Part shown: positions 1 through 11,040 of the stretch, in pieces
How positions within the stretch are numbered: the first letter of the stretch is position 1
How the letters are laid out: each line of letters starts with the position of its first letter
DNA from: Cornus controversa
Taxonomy: Eukaryota > Streptophyta > Magnoliopsida > Cornales > Cornaceae
Direction of reading: 5' to 3'
Length of the DNA stretch: 64,000 nt
Assembly (NCBI GenBank): GCA_026545225.1
Contig: CM048846.1
Location: forward strand, 58,904,270 to 58,968,269
Position numbers and translations under genes: made by a program
Notes under the pieces: generated by a model
Seen by the model: the letters and a program-made list of their open reading frames with translations, nothing else
The model's database searches: none
What the model was told of the DNA's origin: nothing

Positions 1-1246
1 CTCATATATATAGTCGAAAATCCAGACATGCATTCAAATAAAGTAAATTAAGTCTTTAAATGAAATCAAATCCGCTCAACACCAACTCTACCATTGGGGA
101 GACGTTGCCAACACCTTTTCATTTCCTGAAAAGAGTTAATCTTCATGAGACGAGCAACCACATGCTCAGTAGAAATGTCTAAAATATAATTCCGTAAGCT
201 CCATGAATACCACATGAACATACATTTGCATTTAATCATGTTAGGCAAATATCCATATAACACAATCATATCATAAGCAAAGTATAATACAACATGATAT
301 GCGTAACTCCCTCAACCCTCTCCACACATCTATAATTATACATGAATATACATAATTACTTCACAAGTATACATTAATATACATAATTACTTCACAATTC
401 AATCTCAACATGTTTATATAATCATCTAAGACATTTATAAACATGCAATTACATAAATTAACATTAATAGCACATTTAATGGCATAATTGAGCATGTTTT
501 AATATTAAAGAACATCTAATTATACCCACATAACTAATTGGTTGCCTTAACAACCAATATACTCAAAAAACCCCCAGATTCTATGGGTTAGGCATCCCTA
601 CCTCAATTTGAAAGAGTTTTCAAATGAATTTTCTCCAATTCTCTCAAAAATCAACTTTCTTTGAAATTGATTCCAGACAGATCAAACTCGAACCCTCAAT
701 GCGTAAACCAATTTTCTCTTATTCGGTGAACTCTAATTATGGACCTAAGCCCCTCAAAATCAATTGAGAAGGGAAGAAGATGAAGTTGCTATATATATAT
801 ATATGTATATTGCTCTATTCGGTTGAATAAGAATGAGAAATGAGGGTCGGGCATTCTCCTCCTATTTATAGAAATGAACCTACACTTATTTACAAGAATG
901 CCACTACCTTTTCACTAAACCTTTTCAGATTGAGTTTTTAATTTCTGTAACTCCGATTGATACGAAATTGACTCTGTAGCGCGTAAAATATTTTTTTAAG
1001 CTATCCTCCAAAATTGGAGTCATTCCAACACTTTCAAAAATTTTGGGCCCATGGGGCCTGAGCCCCGGTCAACCGGTCCCGAAAAAGTCAACTTTTGTCA
1101 AACGCTCCGAAAACTTCTCCAAACCTCAATTAAGTCCTCTATACATGTATTTTATATTTAAAACACATATATAATCATTTAAAGCATTAATATGACAATA
1201 AATAAAAATGAGGAAAATTTGGCCAAAAATGGTCACGGTTCTTACA
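1..1246 (-). repeat. 3' LTR (partial) of the Tekay-like element
   Basis: This stretch aligns by eye with 16821-18054, the inner half of the other LTR, for example the shared text around ATGCATTCAAATAAAG. It ends in CTTACA at 1246, matching the CTTACA end at 18054. The two LTRs differ by many substitutions and small indels, so the insertion is old. Window position 1 corresponds to about 16821, so roughly 800 bp of this LTR lies outside. A short AT run near 790-805 may be the TATA region on the minus strand. Confidence 0.85.
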
Positions 1247-1260
1247 ACCTACCCAACTTA
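1247..1260 (-). other. Polypurine tract region next to 3' LTR
   Basis: On the minus strand this reads TAAGTTGGGTAGGT and abuts the LTR terminus TGTAAG. Its position between the chromodomain remnant and the 3' LTR fits the plus-strand priming tract. Its purine run is weak, as in decayed copies. Confidence 0.5.
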
Positions 1261-1285
1261 AAAGGATTTCGTCCTTGAAATCAGA

Positions 1286-1457
1286 CCATACCTGAAGAAA
1301 ACAAGTTGGGATACTTAGATCTGACCTCTTGCTCTCACTCCCACATAGCCTCCTCAATATTATGATGGTGCCACAAATCTTTGACTAACGGAATGGTCTT
1401 ACCCCTCAGAACTTACTCTCTAGCGTTAAGAATCTAAACTGGTCTCTCCTCATGTGT
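1286..1457 (-). pseudogene. Chromodomain remnant at the pol C-terminus
   Basis: In a minus-strand frame shifted from the integrase frame, the translation begins with an EERPV-type segment, continues with LRGKTIPLVKDLW and ends with an acidic EQE / YPNLF tail. That is the layout of the chromodomain-like tail after integrase in Tekay/Del elements, thought to steer integration towards heterochromatin. It contains at least three stop codons and is separated from the integrase frame by a frameshift, so it is not functional. Call based on pattern only. Confidence 0.65.
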
Positions 1458-2560
1458 CATCCTCATCGACCTCAACGTCTACCCAACTTAGAACATGTAA
1501 TGGATTAGGTTCGTATTTCCTCAACATTGAAACATGGAATATGTTGTGAACCTTTTCCAATAGTGGTGGCAAAGCCAATCTGTAGGCCACCTCACCGACA
1601 CACTCAAGGATCTCAAATGGTCCAATGTATCTCAAGAACAACTTACCACTCCACCCAAAGTGCATCAATCCTTTCTGTGGTGAAACCTTAAAAAACTCAT
1701 GGTCTCCCACCCCAAAGGATAACGGTCTCCTCCTCCGATCGGTGTAGCTCTTTTGTCTACTTTGAGCTGTCAACAGTCGCTGTTTAATCAACTTGATCTT
1801 TTCTGTAGTCTCATGTACAATATCGAGTCCTAAGATTGTGGTCTCATCCACCTCAGTCCAACAAATTAGAGATCTACAAGGTCTGTTATACAATGCCTTA
1901 AATGGTGCCATCTCAATACTGGTCTGATAATTGTTGTTGTACGCAAACTCCACAAGTGGCAAATGGTCCTCCCAACCACCGCCAAAATCAAGAATACAAG
2001 CACAAACCATATCCTCCAATATCTGTATAGTACACTCTGACTGCTCATCAGTCTGAGGATGGAATATTGTGCTAAAGTGCAACTCGATGTCCAACATCGC
2101 TTGGAATCCTTGGCAATATCTCGAAGTGAACCATGGATCCCTATTTGATACAATGGATATTGGAACCACATGTAGTCTCATAATCTATTCTATATATTGC
2201 TTACTAAGCCTCCTAACATCATCTTAAACCTCATAAGCAAGAAGTGAGCTATTTTAGTCAATCTATCCACAACAACCCAAACTGTATCATTACCCTTCTT
2301 TGATATCGAAAGACTCGTTACAAAATCCATTGTAATATAATCCTATTTTCACTCTGCCACCGGTAATGGTTGCAATAACCCAGCTACCTTTTGATGTTCA
2401 GCCTTGACCTGTTGACAAGTAAGACATCTCACCACAAATTGTGCCACATCCTTCTTCATACCCCTCCACCAATATTGTCATCTCACATTATGGTACATTT
2501 TAGTTCCACCAGGATGAACTCCAAAACGAGAATGATGGAATTCCCATAATACATCATCAC
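1450..2560 (-). pseudogene. Integrase of the Tekay-like element
   Basis: The 243-codon open stretch at 1450-2181 holds the second half of the integrase core and the C-terminal domain: a SNRDPWFTSRYCQGF segment carrying the second catalytic Asp, FHPQTDEQSE with the catalytic Glu region, FAYNNNYQTSIEMAPF, and a GPFEILECVGEVAYRLALPP module ending near VFHVSMLRKY-type text (here NIFHVSMLRKY). Upstream (about 2395-2530) a broken frame keeps the HHCC zinc-binding motif: HPGGTKMYH followed by CLTCQQVKAEHQ. The first catalytic Asp region is broken by stops. It inserted cDNA when active and is dead here. Confidence 0.85.
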
Positions 2561-2651
2561 GATAATTAGAAGGAGTTACCATCAATCCTCTGAATAATAG
2601 ACCCCTATAAGAATACAAGATCCAACCCACCACTGTCGTACCACTAATAAT

Positions 2652-3350
2652 CTATGAGTGAATAGTCTCCAACTCACTATCCCTTTTCTGTGCCTCAATC
2701 ACCTTGCTCACAAGCATATGTTGAGTTACCAAGCTAAACAACATAGCTGGCTCACTATCATCACTGAAATACAATCCCAACTCTGAGAAATCTTCCATAA
2801 TTTTCAATTCTCGTATGACTATGCTAGCTAGAGTCCCATGAGACTTCCTGCGCAATGCATCCGCAAATACATTTGCTTTTCCTAGATGGTATTGTAAATC
2901 AAAATTGTAATCATCCATATACTCAACCCATCACCTCTATCTCATATTCAAGTCCTTCTGAGAGAAAAGGTACTTGAGACTTTTGTGATCCGAATACACC
3001 TCGAATCTCTCACCATATAAGTAATGTCTTCATCCTTTCAAGGTAAAGATCATTGTTGCTAATTCCAGATCATGTGTAGGTTAGTTGTGTTCGTAAGAAA
3101 CTACTCTGTGACATTGCATCAACACATAACCTAACTCATTCCCCGAAGCATCACAATATATCACATACCCCAAACCCCGCTCGGGTATCACCAAAATAGG
3201 ATTTGTGGTCAACTGCTTCTTCAATTCATGAAAGGCTAACTCACATGCTTCATTCCATACAAATTTCACACCTTTACAGGTGAGTCGTGTCATAGGGGCT
3301 ACAATACTAGACAAGTATTTCACAAACCTTCTATAGTAACCTACCAACCC
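2652..3350 (-). pseudogene. RNase H of the Tekay-like element
   Basis: Two open pieces, 2652-2918 and 3081-3347, belong to one RNase H domain. The first shows the distal end with GKANVFADALRRKS, the usual GKxNxVADALSRK region. The second shows the connection/tether (GYYRRFVKYLSSIVAPMT) and the first part of RNase H with VIYCDASGNELGYVLMQ, carrying the catalytic Asp of the CDAS motif. The middle is interrupted by stops around 2930-3080. It removed RNA from the RNA-DNA hybrid in the active element. Confidence 0.85.
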
Positions 3351-3365
3351 GAGAAAACTCTAAAT

Positions 3366-4174
3366 TTCAAAGACACTCTTCGGACTCTCCTAACTCATCA
3401 CAGCTTCAATCTTAGATGGATCAACTGATACTCCACCTCTGAAAATGACATGCCTAAGGAATTTTACCTCTTGAAGCCAAAACACGCACTTCTCATACTT
3501 AGTATACAATCGGTGTTCTCTAAGGATTTACGAAACTGTCCTCAAATGTAACTCATGCTCTACCTTCGAAGATGAGAACACAAGTATGTCATCCACAAAC
3601 ACTACCACAAAAGTATCAAGATACTCATGAAACGTGTGGTTCATCAAATCCATAAATGGCACAAGTGCATTAGTCAAATCAAATAGCATTACAAGGAATT
3701 CATAGTGTCCATACCGCGTACAGAAAGCCATTTTATGGATATCCTTATCCTTTACCCTATATTAGTAATAACCCACCCTTAAATCAATTTTTGAGAAGTG
3801 GTGAGCTCCCTTTAATTGATCAAATAAGTCATTTATCCTTGGTAACGGGTACTTGTTCTTGATTGTCACATGATTCAACTTTCGGTAATCAATGCACAAT
3901 CTCAGAGAGCCATCTTTCTTCTTAGGAAATAACACCGGTGCTCCCCACAGTGATGCACTCGGTCTAATAAAGCCTTTAGCTTTTAAATCATCCAATTGAA
4001 GATTTAATTCCACTAACTCCGCCAGTGCCATCCGATATGGTGCCATAAAAGTGGGCGTCGTATCGGGAATAAGGTTAATGCCAAATTCTACCTCTCTCTT
4101 AGGAGGTCAATCTGTCAAATCTTCTGGAAAGACATCCAAGAACTCACACACCACTACCAGATATACTTCTCTCA
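3366..4174 (-). pseudogene. Reverse transcriptase of the Tekay-like element
   Basis: Pieces at 3762-4046 and 3528-3731 make up the palm domain. The first has [36 protein letters not shown] and [18 protein letters not shown], then the start of the FSKIDLR catalytic strand. The second has the FVDDILVFS catalytic pair. The segment from 4046 to 4174 gives the preceding EFLDVFPEDLTDLPP-type linker. Several stops and a frameshift separate the pieces. The N-terminal linker continues on the far side of the solo LTR, at 6354. Confidence 0.88.
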
Positions 4175-4179
4175 GAATC
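4175..4179. repeat. Target-site duplication, left copy (GAATC)
   Basis: GAATC directly precedes the TGAT terminus at 4180 and recurs directly after the ATCA terminus at 6349-6353. Confidence 0.85.
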
Positions 4180-6348
4180 TGATGAACCTAGAGGGGGAGG
4201 GGGTGAATAGGTTCTTCGATTTTTCTTCCTAATATAGCAAGTTTAGCTAGTACATGCAATCACACAACTATGGACACATAGATTTATAGAGGAAAATCTT
4301 AGGGTGGGGTAAAAAAACCTCTTCAAACTGAGCTCCACTATGTCTGAAAGGGTAGTACAATAATCTTTCAATCACTCTCTCACTCACCCAACTCACCACA
4401 TAGTCACTCCATCTCTTAACCCAGTTCACAGCCTCCCGAGGCTTGAACCACTCTCACCAAATCTTACAACAACTTTTTCGCTCTCAACCTTGCCCAGGCT
4501 TCCCAAAACCCAAGTTATCTCTCACCAATCTCACCACAATCACTCATACTCCCCTTGTCCAAAGTATCCCAATACTTGGACTATACATAATGAAAGTGGA
4601 GTCAATTTGATGTAGTAAACAACAAGTCTTTAAGCTTTGATAGTAGGTCTTCAAGGTTCAGCTTGATGATAGAATGGCCACTTGACTTCTTGGCAGATAA
4701 TAACGCTTGAACACTTGTAGTGATTGGCTTTAATAAATACAACCTTAAAGTGTAGCTGTAATGGACTTGTAGTAGAAAACTCTTTCAAGAAATCATGTTC
4801 TTAGCTTCTTGAATAACTATTCAGCTTGGAATTTCCTTCAGACAATGGTCTTAGAATTTCTTTGTCTTTGTACATGTTCTAAAAAAAGGACACAACTGCA
4901 ACTGGAGTAGAAGTTAGTAGCACAAGCAGTTCTAGATAACATAGGTACTATTTAAATCTTAAAAACAACATTTCTAGACTAGCAAATCAGCATTCCAAGT
5001 CAACAAATCAGCAATTCCAAATTAGCAATATATAATTCTAAATCAGCAATATCAAATCCAAATCAGCAGTATAGAATTCCAACTCAGCAATATGAATTCC
5101 AAATCAGCAATATAGAATTCCAATTTAGCAATATAATTTCAAAACAACAAAGTAGAAATTAATCCAACATAAAGCATCAACAATATGCTTTTAAGAAGAA
5201 GCTATTAATTCAACTCGAGGCATCAACAACATAAAGAGCTCAAAATAGATTTAGTGAGTAAGAGACAAATTTGGACAGCCAACAACAGAGATTCATTAGT
5301 TGATATAGTAGAGAACCAATTCAGCAAATGTTGATTTCCAAATCAGCTAGCTTAATTTCACAAAATAGTTTCAGGAAAAGGAATTTCCAGAAAATAATTT
5401 CAATAACAGAATTTTCCCAAAAACAGTTTTAGCAACATGAATATCAATTTCAGCAACATCACAATGGATTCAAAATCAGATTTAGTAAACACAAAGCAGA
5501 TTTTTGGAAGCTATAACATTCAATAAGTGATTTATGAAATTAACAACAGTTTGAGTGAGCATGTGCATATGTAGAGTGAGAGAGAGAAGAATTGATACCG
5601 ACAACTTCAACGGCTTCATGACAATACACACATCATATTGAACTTGAGCTCCAGAACCTTATCCATGGTAACAAAGCAAATTGAAGACCCAAGTCTCTTT
5701 CTCTCTCGAATTTTGACAAGCTTCAACACACACTTTCTCTCACTGTATCAGCGCGCACACACACTGTTGTTCCAAATCAACTCATCGATCTCACACATTG
5801 TGTATGCACCAATCTCACTATTTTTGCACACACTCACACACTATAGCTCATCTAAACGAGAACAAGAAGACAGCTATAAGAGAGCATTGAAAATCAAGCT
5901 CTGTATCTCATTTTCTCTCTCTAACCCTCTGCCATTTTTCTCTTCCTCACTTCTCTCTCTAACCTTGTTCTTATCTCTTATTTTCATCTCAGTGCCTCAC
6001 TTGTCTCTCTGTCTTAACATTATCATAATCTATATATATGCATATATGTGCCGAATTAAATGAACCAGTTTTCCTTTTTTCAAGAAAAAAAAGATGAGAA
6101 ACCCTAATGACACAAATTTCTAAAATACTCTTAGGGTTTTCTTGCCCTAGAATTAAAACCCAAATTGCCCTTCTTAATAAATTTACAAACTTGCCCTGCA
6201 TTTAAGTTAGTGCAAATACATGAAAAAATATAATAGAGCGAGGCAATTAATTAAATCATAAAATTATGTGAAATAACACTAATGCCCCTACATATCCTTT
6301 TAACATTAAAACTTGGGCAAACATATTCATGGGCTTCTCGGACAATCA
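4180..6348 (-). repeat. Solo LTR inserted in the Tekay-like pol
   Basis: The block starts TGATGAACC and ends GGACAATCA, giving TG...CA termini with a TGAT/ATCA inverted repeat and a perfect 5-bp direct repeat GAATC on both sides. With the block and one GAATC removed, the host pol linker reads on in frame, which proves the boundaries. No internal coding domain, primer-binding site or polypurine tract is present, so this is a 2169-bp solo LTR left by LTR-LTR recombination. A CTAGAGGGGG...GTGAATAGG motif just inside the left end resembles the same position in the SIRE-like LTRs at 7992 and 14331, suggesting a copia-type LTR on the minus strand. The ORF-like stretch at 5638-6063 is not coding. 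Confidence 0.88.
4975..5145. repeat. Short degenerate tandem repeat inside the solo LTR
   Basis: About eight imperfect copies of a roughly 20-bp unit, AATCAGCAATATAGAATTCC-like, follow one another. Unit length drifts between 18 and 24 bp. It sits in the middle of the LTR. No coding content. Confidence 0.7.
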
Positions 6349-6353
6349 GAATC
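6349..6353. repeat. Target-site duplication, right copy (GAATC)
   Basis: Matches 4175-4179 exactly and flanks the ATCA end of the solo LTR. Confidence 0.85.
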
Positions 6354-6800
6354 TCCTCTCCCTCGGCCAAAAGACTAGCCAAGATAAAACTGTGCCACTC
6401 TCGACTATTAATGCCATAACATGGAGGAGTAAAAGAGTCACTCCGATCTCTAACAAAAACAAAAGCAATCGCCATCGAGCGTATAAATCATCACTCTTCC
6501 TCTAAAATAATCGATCATAGCATAAAACTCCGATAACCAATCCATCACAAGTATGATGTCAAAACTACTCATATCTAGGAGGATAAAATCAAGCTCAAGT
6601 GTCCTCCCGACTATCTCGGTAGCACATTCTTGGCACACTTTATCAAAGATCATCGTACTGCCCACTGGAGTATCAACACAAACTACTCTACCCAATGACA
6701 AAATCTCTAGCCTCAATGTTCATGCAAATGATGTAGTGATAAATGAATAAGATGCACCTAAATCAATCAATACATGTGCCCAAGAACTATATACCAATAT
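6354..6800 (-). pseudogene. Protease and protease-RT linker of the Tekay-like element
   Basis: On the minus strand, about 6735-6775 encodes an aspartic protease active-site segment of the form LIDLGASYSFI, in place of the usual D-S/T-G. It is followed after a frameshift by the open stretch 6450-6716, which contains FDIILVMDWLSEFYAMID, the GMDWL-type flap region, then a YGIN...ILASLLAEGEE linker leading towards reverse transcriptase. The enzyme would cut the Gag-Pol polyprotein. Frameshifts and the solo LTR at 6348 disable it. Confidence 0.78.
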
Positions 6801-7986
6801 ACCAGAAATATACCTCTAACCACTGAAGGTTCTGCTGAGGTGTTTATGGGTGTTACTGCATATACCCTGCCCTATTCCCTCTGATCCTATATTCCACCAG
6901 CCCGAAACCCTGACTATTACGTGGATTGCATAGGGTAGATCCCCTCACTGGTCTCGCACTCTATGCAAACATAGTTGGCTGTGGTGGAGGCATAACTCTA
7001 TAACTCGACTGTGTAGTCACAGTCTGAGTCGGCCTCTACTGAGTACTCTGTCCACTCCTCCTATTCCCATTCTGTTGTAGGCACTCTCTCCTCATGTGCC
7101 CCTACTATCCATAACCAAAGCATGTCATCGTTCTAGGCTGAAACATAGGACAATTTGTCTTGAGATGTCCTGATTGCTTACACTGGTAGCACACCCTCTT
7201 CGGTCTAGTAGATGTCAAGGGCAAAGGAATAGTAGGTGTAGAACATGCCATAGGCAATCCCACTGAACCCACTATATAAGATGAACCACTCTTAAACTTC
7301 TTCCTTGCATGCCCCTCTGAAGTCATTGTCAAAGCCTTATTTTGCCTCAATGCCTCTCTCTTCTCTTTCCTATCTTTCACTTTAGCTTCTGCCATCAAAG
7401 CTTTTTCAACTACCTCGGCATATACCTTCAATCCCAAAATGAACACATAAGGTCTCACCGAATTGTGAAGGCCATTAACAAACTTCCATGACTTTTTTTC
7501 TTGATCTCTCACTACTTCGGGTGTGAAGCGTGAAAGAGAAATGAACTTGTTATCATACTCTATGACAGTCACGCCATCATGAACCAAGTCCTCAAATTTC
7601 TTCCTCAATGCCCTTATATTTGGTTTAGGAAAGTAGTGCTTAAGGAATGGAGTCTTGAACTCTTCCCATGGCATAGTCTTCACATCATATTGGTCACTCA
7701 CCAACTTCCACCAAAGTTCGGCTCCACCCGAAAACAAGTAGGTAGCAAGAATTACTTTCATGCCATCATCGGGTGTGGACATCATTCTCAAGTGCTTCTC
7801 CACTTGCTCCAACCAATTGTCCGCTATCAAAGGATCCGAACTACCCTCAAAGCTTGGAGGCATCAACGTCTTAAAGCGAGTGATAAATTTAAACCTCTTT
7901 TCAAACTCATTTTCTACCAGTTGCACTAATGGTTGTTGTACCTCATTAGCAGTCATTCGCACAAAGTCTTGGAGTGTCGCGGTCAT
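6801..7986 (-). pseudogene. Gag of the Tekay-like element (main part)
   Basis: The open stretch 7105-7986 (293 codons) holds the retrotransposon capsid domain (WLEQVEKHLRMM, ATYLFSGGAELWWKLV, FLKHYFPKPN, FEDLVHDGVTVIEYDNKF) and a CCHC zinc knuckle CYQCKQSGHLKTNC near its C-terminus. A second knuckle follows at once but is broken: a Cys has become Tyr and two stops lie inside it. Codons 1-20 or so are not here. The frame begins at an internal Met only because the SIRE-like element at 7992 split the gene; the N-terminus is at 15522-15590. Confidence 0.87.
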
Positions 7987-7991
7987 ATTGT
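7987..7991. repeat. Target-site duplication, left copy (ATTGT)
   Basis: ATTGT precedes TGTGAG at 7992 and is repeated at 15517-15521 after CTCACA. It lies in the gag of the host Tekay-like element. Confidence 0.92.
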
Positions 7992-9176
7992 TGTGAGTTG
8001 CGTGGTGCGAAAGCGATTACAAAAAGTATTTTAGAACCTAGAGAGGGGTGAATAGGATCACTTGCTCATTTGCTTAATTTTTAATTAATTCAATTTTAAG
8101 TCCAATTAACCAAACAATTAAAGCAAGCAAATAAATAAAGTGCAAGTAAAGAAAATAATGCACCAGATATACGTGGAAATCCAAGGCGGGAAAAACCATG
8201 GAGGGAGGCGGCACGCCTCAGGAAACCAATTCACTATGATGAAGCAAAGTACAACAGACTCTGTCTTAGTCTCACACCCCTCTTCACTCTGTCAAGGATC
8301 TGACGCGGAACACCTCAGACTTATGATTGCGATAACACGTCCCAACTACTCCAGACTTTCGGCTAACGTCACCATCCTTACAGAAAGGTTGCTGGAAGAA
8401 CCAAAATACTTAGCAAGTATTTCGTTCCCTTCGTAGTGCAATCTGGTCACCTTTCTTCCTCAGCAAGCAAGCAAACGAAGAACCATCAATCCAATGTTCT
8501 GATCAGCAAATCAATTTGATGCAGTCTCTGAGCAGCTAATCAGAAGTAGAACACCATCCTAAATATCACTCGTGAAGTATGGATGTGTGTTCTTAAAAAT
8601 ATAAAGCCCTAATTATATTGTATATACTTTCTCTCTCTAAAAATATTAATTTCTAGGCCGTACATGTAGAGAAAACATGAATATATATATATAGGCAAGG
8701 AAGTTTTAATTCTACTTGGAAAAGAAGTTGAATACCAAAATAGAACTCTCCTAGAAGTTTCAAACCCAATAGGAATCAGAATTTTCGTCAAAATCTATTT
8801 CCTATTTGGAACAAGCTAAGTTGCACCAGTGCCAAATAATTAGGACCAGTGGGACTTTTGTAAAACCTGCACAAACCAAACTGCTGAGAAAAGTTGGACC
8901 GGTCCTAAATATTGGGGACTGGTCTTACTTTGAAAAACCCTAATTTTTGTATTTAAACCTTGGTTTTCAAAATAGGCTCGGAACTAAAAAGTGTAGAGTG
9001 TCCTCACCATACTTACCTGTACTATATGGTGTTCTAACTGATTTAGCAGCTTCCATGCACTTGAGTGTTAGCTCAAAGTTGTCGAAGATCGATTACGTAA
9101 AATAATACGAAAATTACAACTCGATCATTCAAGTTTTGATCACCGAAATATGGCAATTACAAATTTATATCTCACA
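7992..9176 (-). repeat. 3' LTR of TR-GAG A
   Basis: 1185 bp, nearly identical by eye to 14331-15516. On the minus strand it opens TGTGAGATAT, carries palindromic GGACCGGTCC (8896-8905) and a close relative at about 8840, then a good TATA box (TATATATATAT, 8680-8692), and closes in CGCAACTCACA. The CTAGAG...GTGAATAGG motif lies near the U5 end. Only scattered substitutions separate the two LTRs, so the insertion is relatively recent compared with its host element. Confidence 0.92.
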
Positions 9177-9495
9177 ATCTCCCCCTTCGGCAATTTCGTG
9201 ACAAAACCACCTAGACAATTATAACCTAACCCATTGAAAAAATTATATTACAATGTTGCCCAAATACACAGAAATAAAGAACTGATCAACAGAAGCTTCA
9301 TTTGTGTGTTCAAGACGGTTAGAATAAAAACCTATTGTAACCTACACATCTCTTAAACAACACAACCTGTGAAAAGCTTAATAAAGAAAGATAATCATAT
9401 ATATCTCCCCCTTAAACAAAAATATCTGATAAATATATCTCCCCCTTTGTCAAAGAACCTCATATCACATAACAATATCATCTCCCCCTTTTTGG
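9177..9495 (-). other. Reiterated polypurine tracts of TR-GAG A
   Basis: On the minus strand the motif AAGGGGGAGAT occurs directly next to the 3' LTR (9177-9188) and again at about 9403-9413, 9437-9449 and 9479-9494. The outermost is preceded by a TTTGTTCCAAAAAGG-type run, as in SIRE/Maximus elements. Each could prime plus-strand DNA. The DNA in between is AT-rich and non-coding. Confidence 0.75.
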
Positions 9496-9987
9496 AACAA
9501 ATTGACAAAGAAATTCCCAAGAGATTTATATAACCAGATAAATCATGAAGCACATAGAGAGAATAAGACAATAAGGAAGCAAAAATCATCATCACTGATT
9601 AAATAAATATCCAAAATATATCAGTTGATGGAATAAACAGAACATAACCAAATTAAGCATCAAACATAGACAAAATAGAGTTAACTACTCAAAGTCTAGC
9701 AAAACATAACTAAGTCTATCATCAAGACCTAATCCTCATCATAATCATGAGCTCCAAAACTAGATATCAACATCTATCAAAAAGATATCCTTGAACATGT
9801 AACTCCATCTATTGAAATTTGCATCAAAGTCCACAAAAGTATGATCCAAACATAAATATGGTATCCATAAGATCAACATGCAGCCTAATCAAAGACACCA
9901 TGAGTATCCAAAAATAACCAAGTCTAAATCATAAACATAGCAAACAGATGAACTAGTCTGAATGACCAGAAAATCAAAGCCTAAAAA
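9496..9987. other. AT-rich non-coding spacer of TR-GAG A
   Basis: No coding frame or recognisable motif. Some words, such as the AACTACTCAAA-type string near 9680, recur in the corresponding spacer of TR-GAG B at about 38950, so this is a shared 3' untranslated region. Confidence 0.6.
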
Positions 9988-10345
9988 CTAGTTATCATCA
10001 GTGATGTAGGAGAGTGAATGATGTCCATTATCAAAGATACATTGGGTACTCATAAGACTCGAATCATTATCCTCTATAGGTGGTCTATCAAGATTTGTCC
10101 TCAAATGTTGTAAAATAATACCACCTAGTAAGATCAAGAACATCAACAATTGAGGCATAACAATTGTATTCACCTCAATGATAATGACAAACAGTTTGAT
10201 TGTAAAAGATAAACATCCAAATAGAAATATGTCATCCAAATCACATAAGGACTCTCAACCAAGGTCTTTCCAATCAACATTCCTTTCACTTTTAAAAGCA
10301 CTCCCCTAGCTCTTTTAGACCTAATCACGAAAGTCACAATGAATG
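9988..10345 (-). pseudogene. Deleted remnant of the accessory ORF in TR-GAG A
   Basis: This sits where TR-GAG B carries its roughly 365-codon accessory ORF. Flanking text around the B start codon (40096) is similar to about 10320-10345 here, and the tail resembles the B 3' end near 39000, but only about 350 bp lie between. Most of the ORF has therefore been deleted and the rest is out of frame. I infer homology from position and flanks; the residual coding part is too short to identify by itself. Confidence 0.5.
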
Positions 10346-10739
10346 GAAGTATAAACAAGATCACAAGCTCCATTGAAGAACTCTGTCAAACACTTGGAGA
10401 GCAAGATTTAAAAAAAATTGAGCACAACTTGTTTGATAAATTACTTCAAAATCAACTCAAATCATCCAAAGATAATCCCTTCAACCAATTTCAATCCAAA
10501 ATCAATTACAAATATCAACCAAAATGATGTAGATTATGTAGCACAAGATAGGTTGAGGATTGAGGTAAGTTGAAGAAAAATAGAGTTAAAAGTTCCATTG
10601 AGTCAATTAATTGAACACTTGGTATGCACTAAGAAAATCCCCAAATTTCAAAGCTATTTGTTTGTTCAAACTCTCCCAAATCAACAATCAATCAATCACA
10701 ATCCTCCAAACACTTTAATCCCAACCTCCAATAATCACA

Positions 10740-11030
10740 AATCAAAAAGAATGTAGAAGAAGAAGAGTGTGTGAGACTTTGATTGTTTTAGTGTATGAGT
10801 GTGTATGTAGCTTGAGTTGAGAGATGAGAGTGAGAGAGAAGGTGTGTGCGCACATGTATAAGGGTTGGGTTACTTAAACCAACAAGGCGCGCACGCAGAT
10901 TGCATAGAAACTGGGCATCCGCTAAGTGCGATCGGTCCTCATATTTGGGGACCGGTCCAACTTCTTTCGGTTCCTAAGAACCTATAGAAGTGAGACCGGT
11001 GCTCAATAATGGGGACCGGTCCAACTTTGT
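10740..11030 (-). promoter_or_regulatory. Possible internal promoter upstream of the accessory ORF remnant
   Basis: Reading the minus strand, two perfect GGACCGGTCC palindromes (11013-11022 and 10949-10958) are followed by a TATA-like CCCTTATACATG at 10853-10864 and a CT-rich leader (10740-10850). The same palindrome lies upstream of the TATA box in the element's own LTR. The arrangement suggests that a promoter-like segment related to the LTR drives the accessory ORF. This is inference from motif order only. Confidence 0.4.
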
Positions 11031-11040
11031 GAATTTTAAA

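Noticed and set aside
5638-6063. 141-codon plus-strand ORF, Leu/Ser-rich
   Set aside because: Lies wholly in the solo LTR, in CT-rich leader-like DNA antisense to the inferred transcript; no domain.
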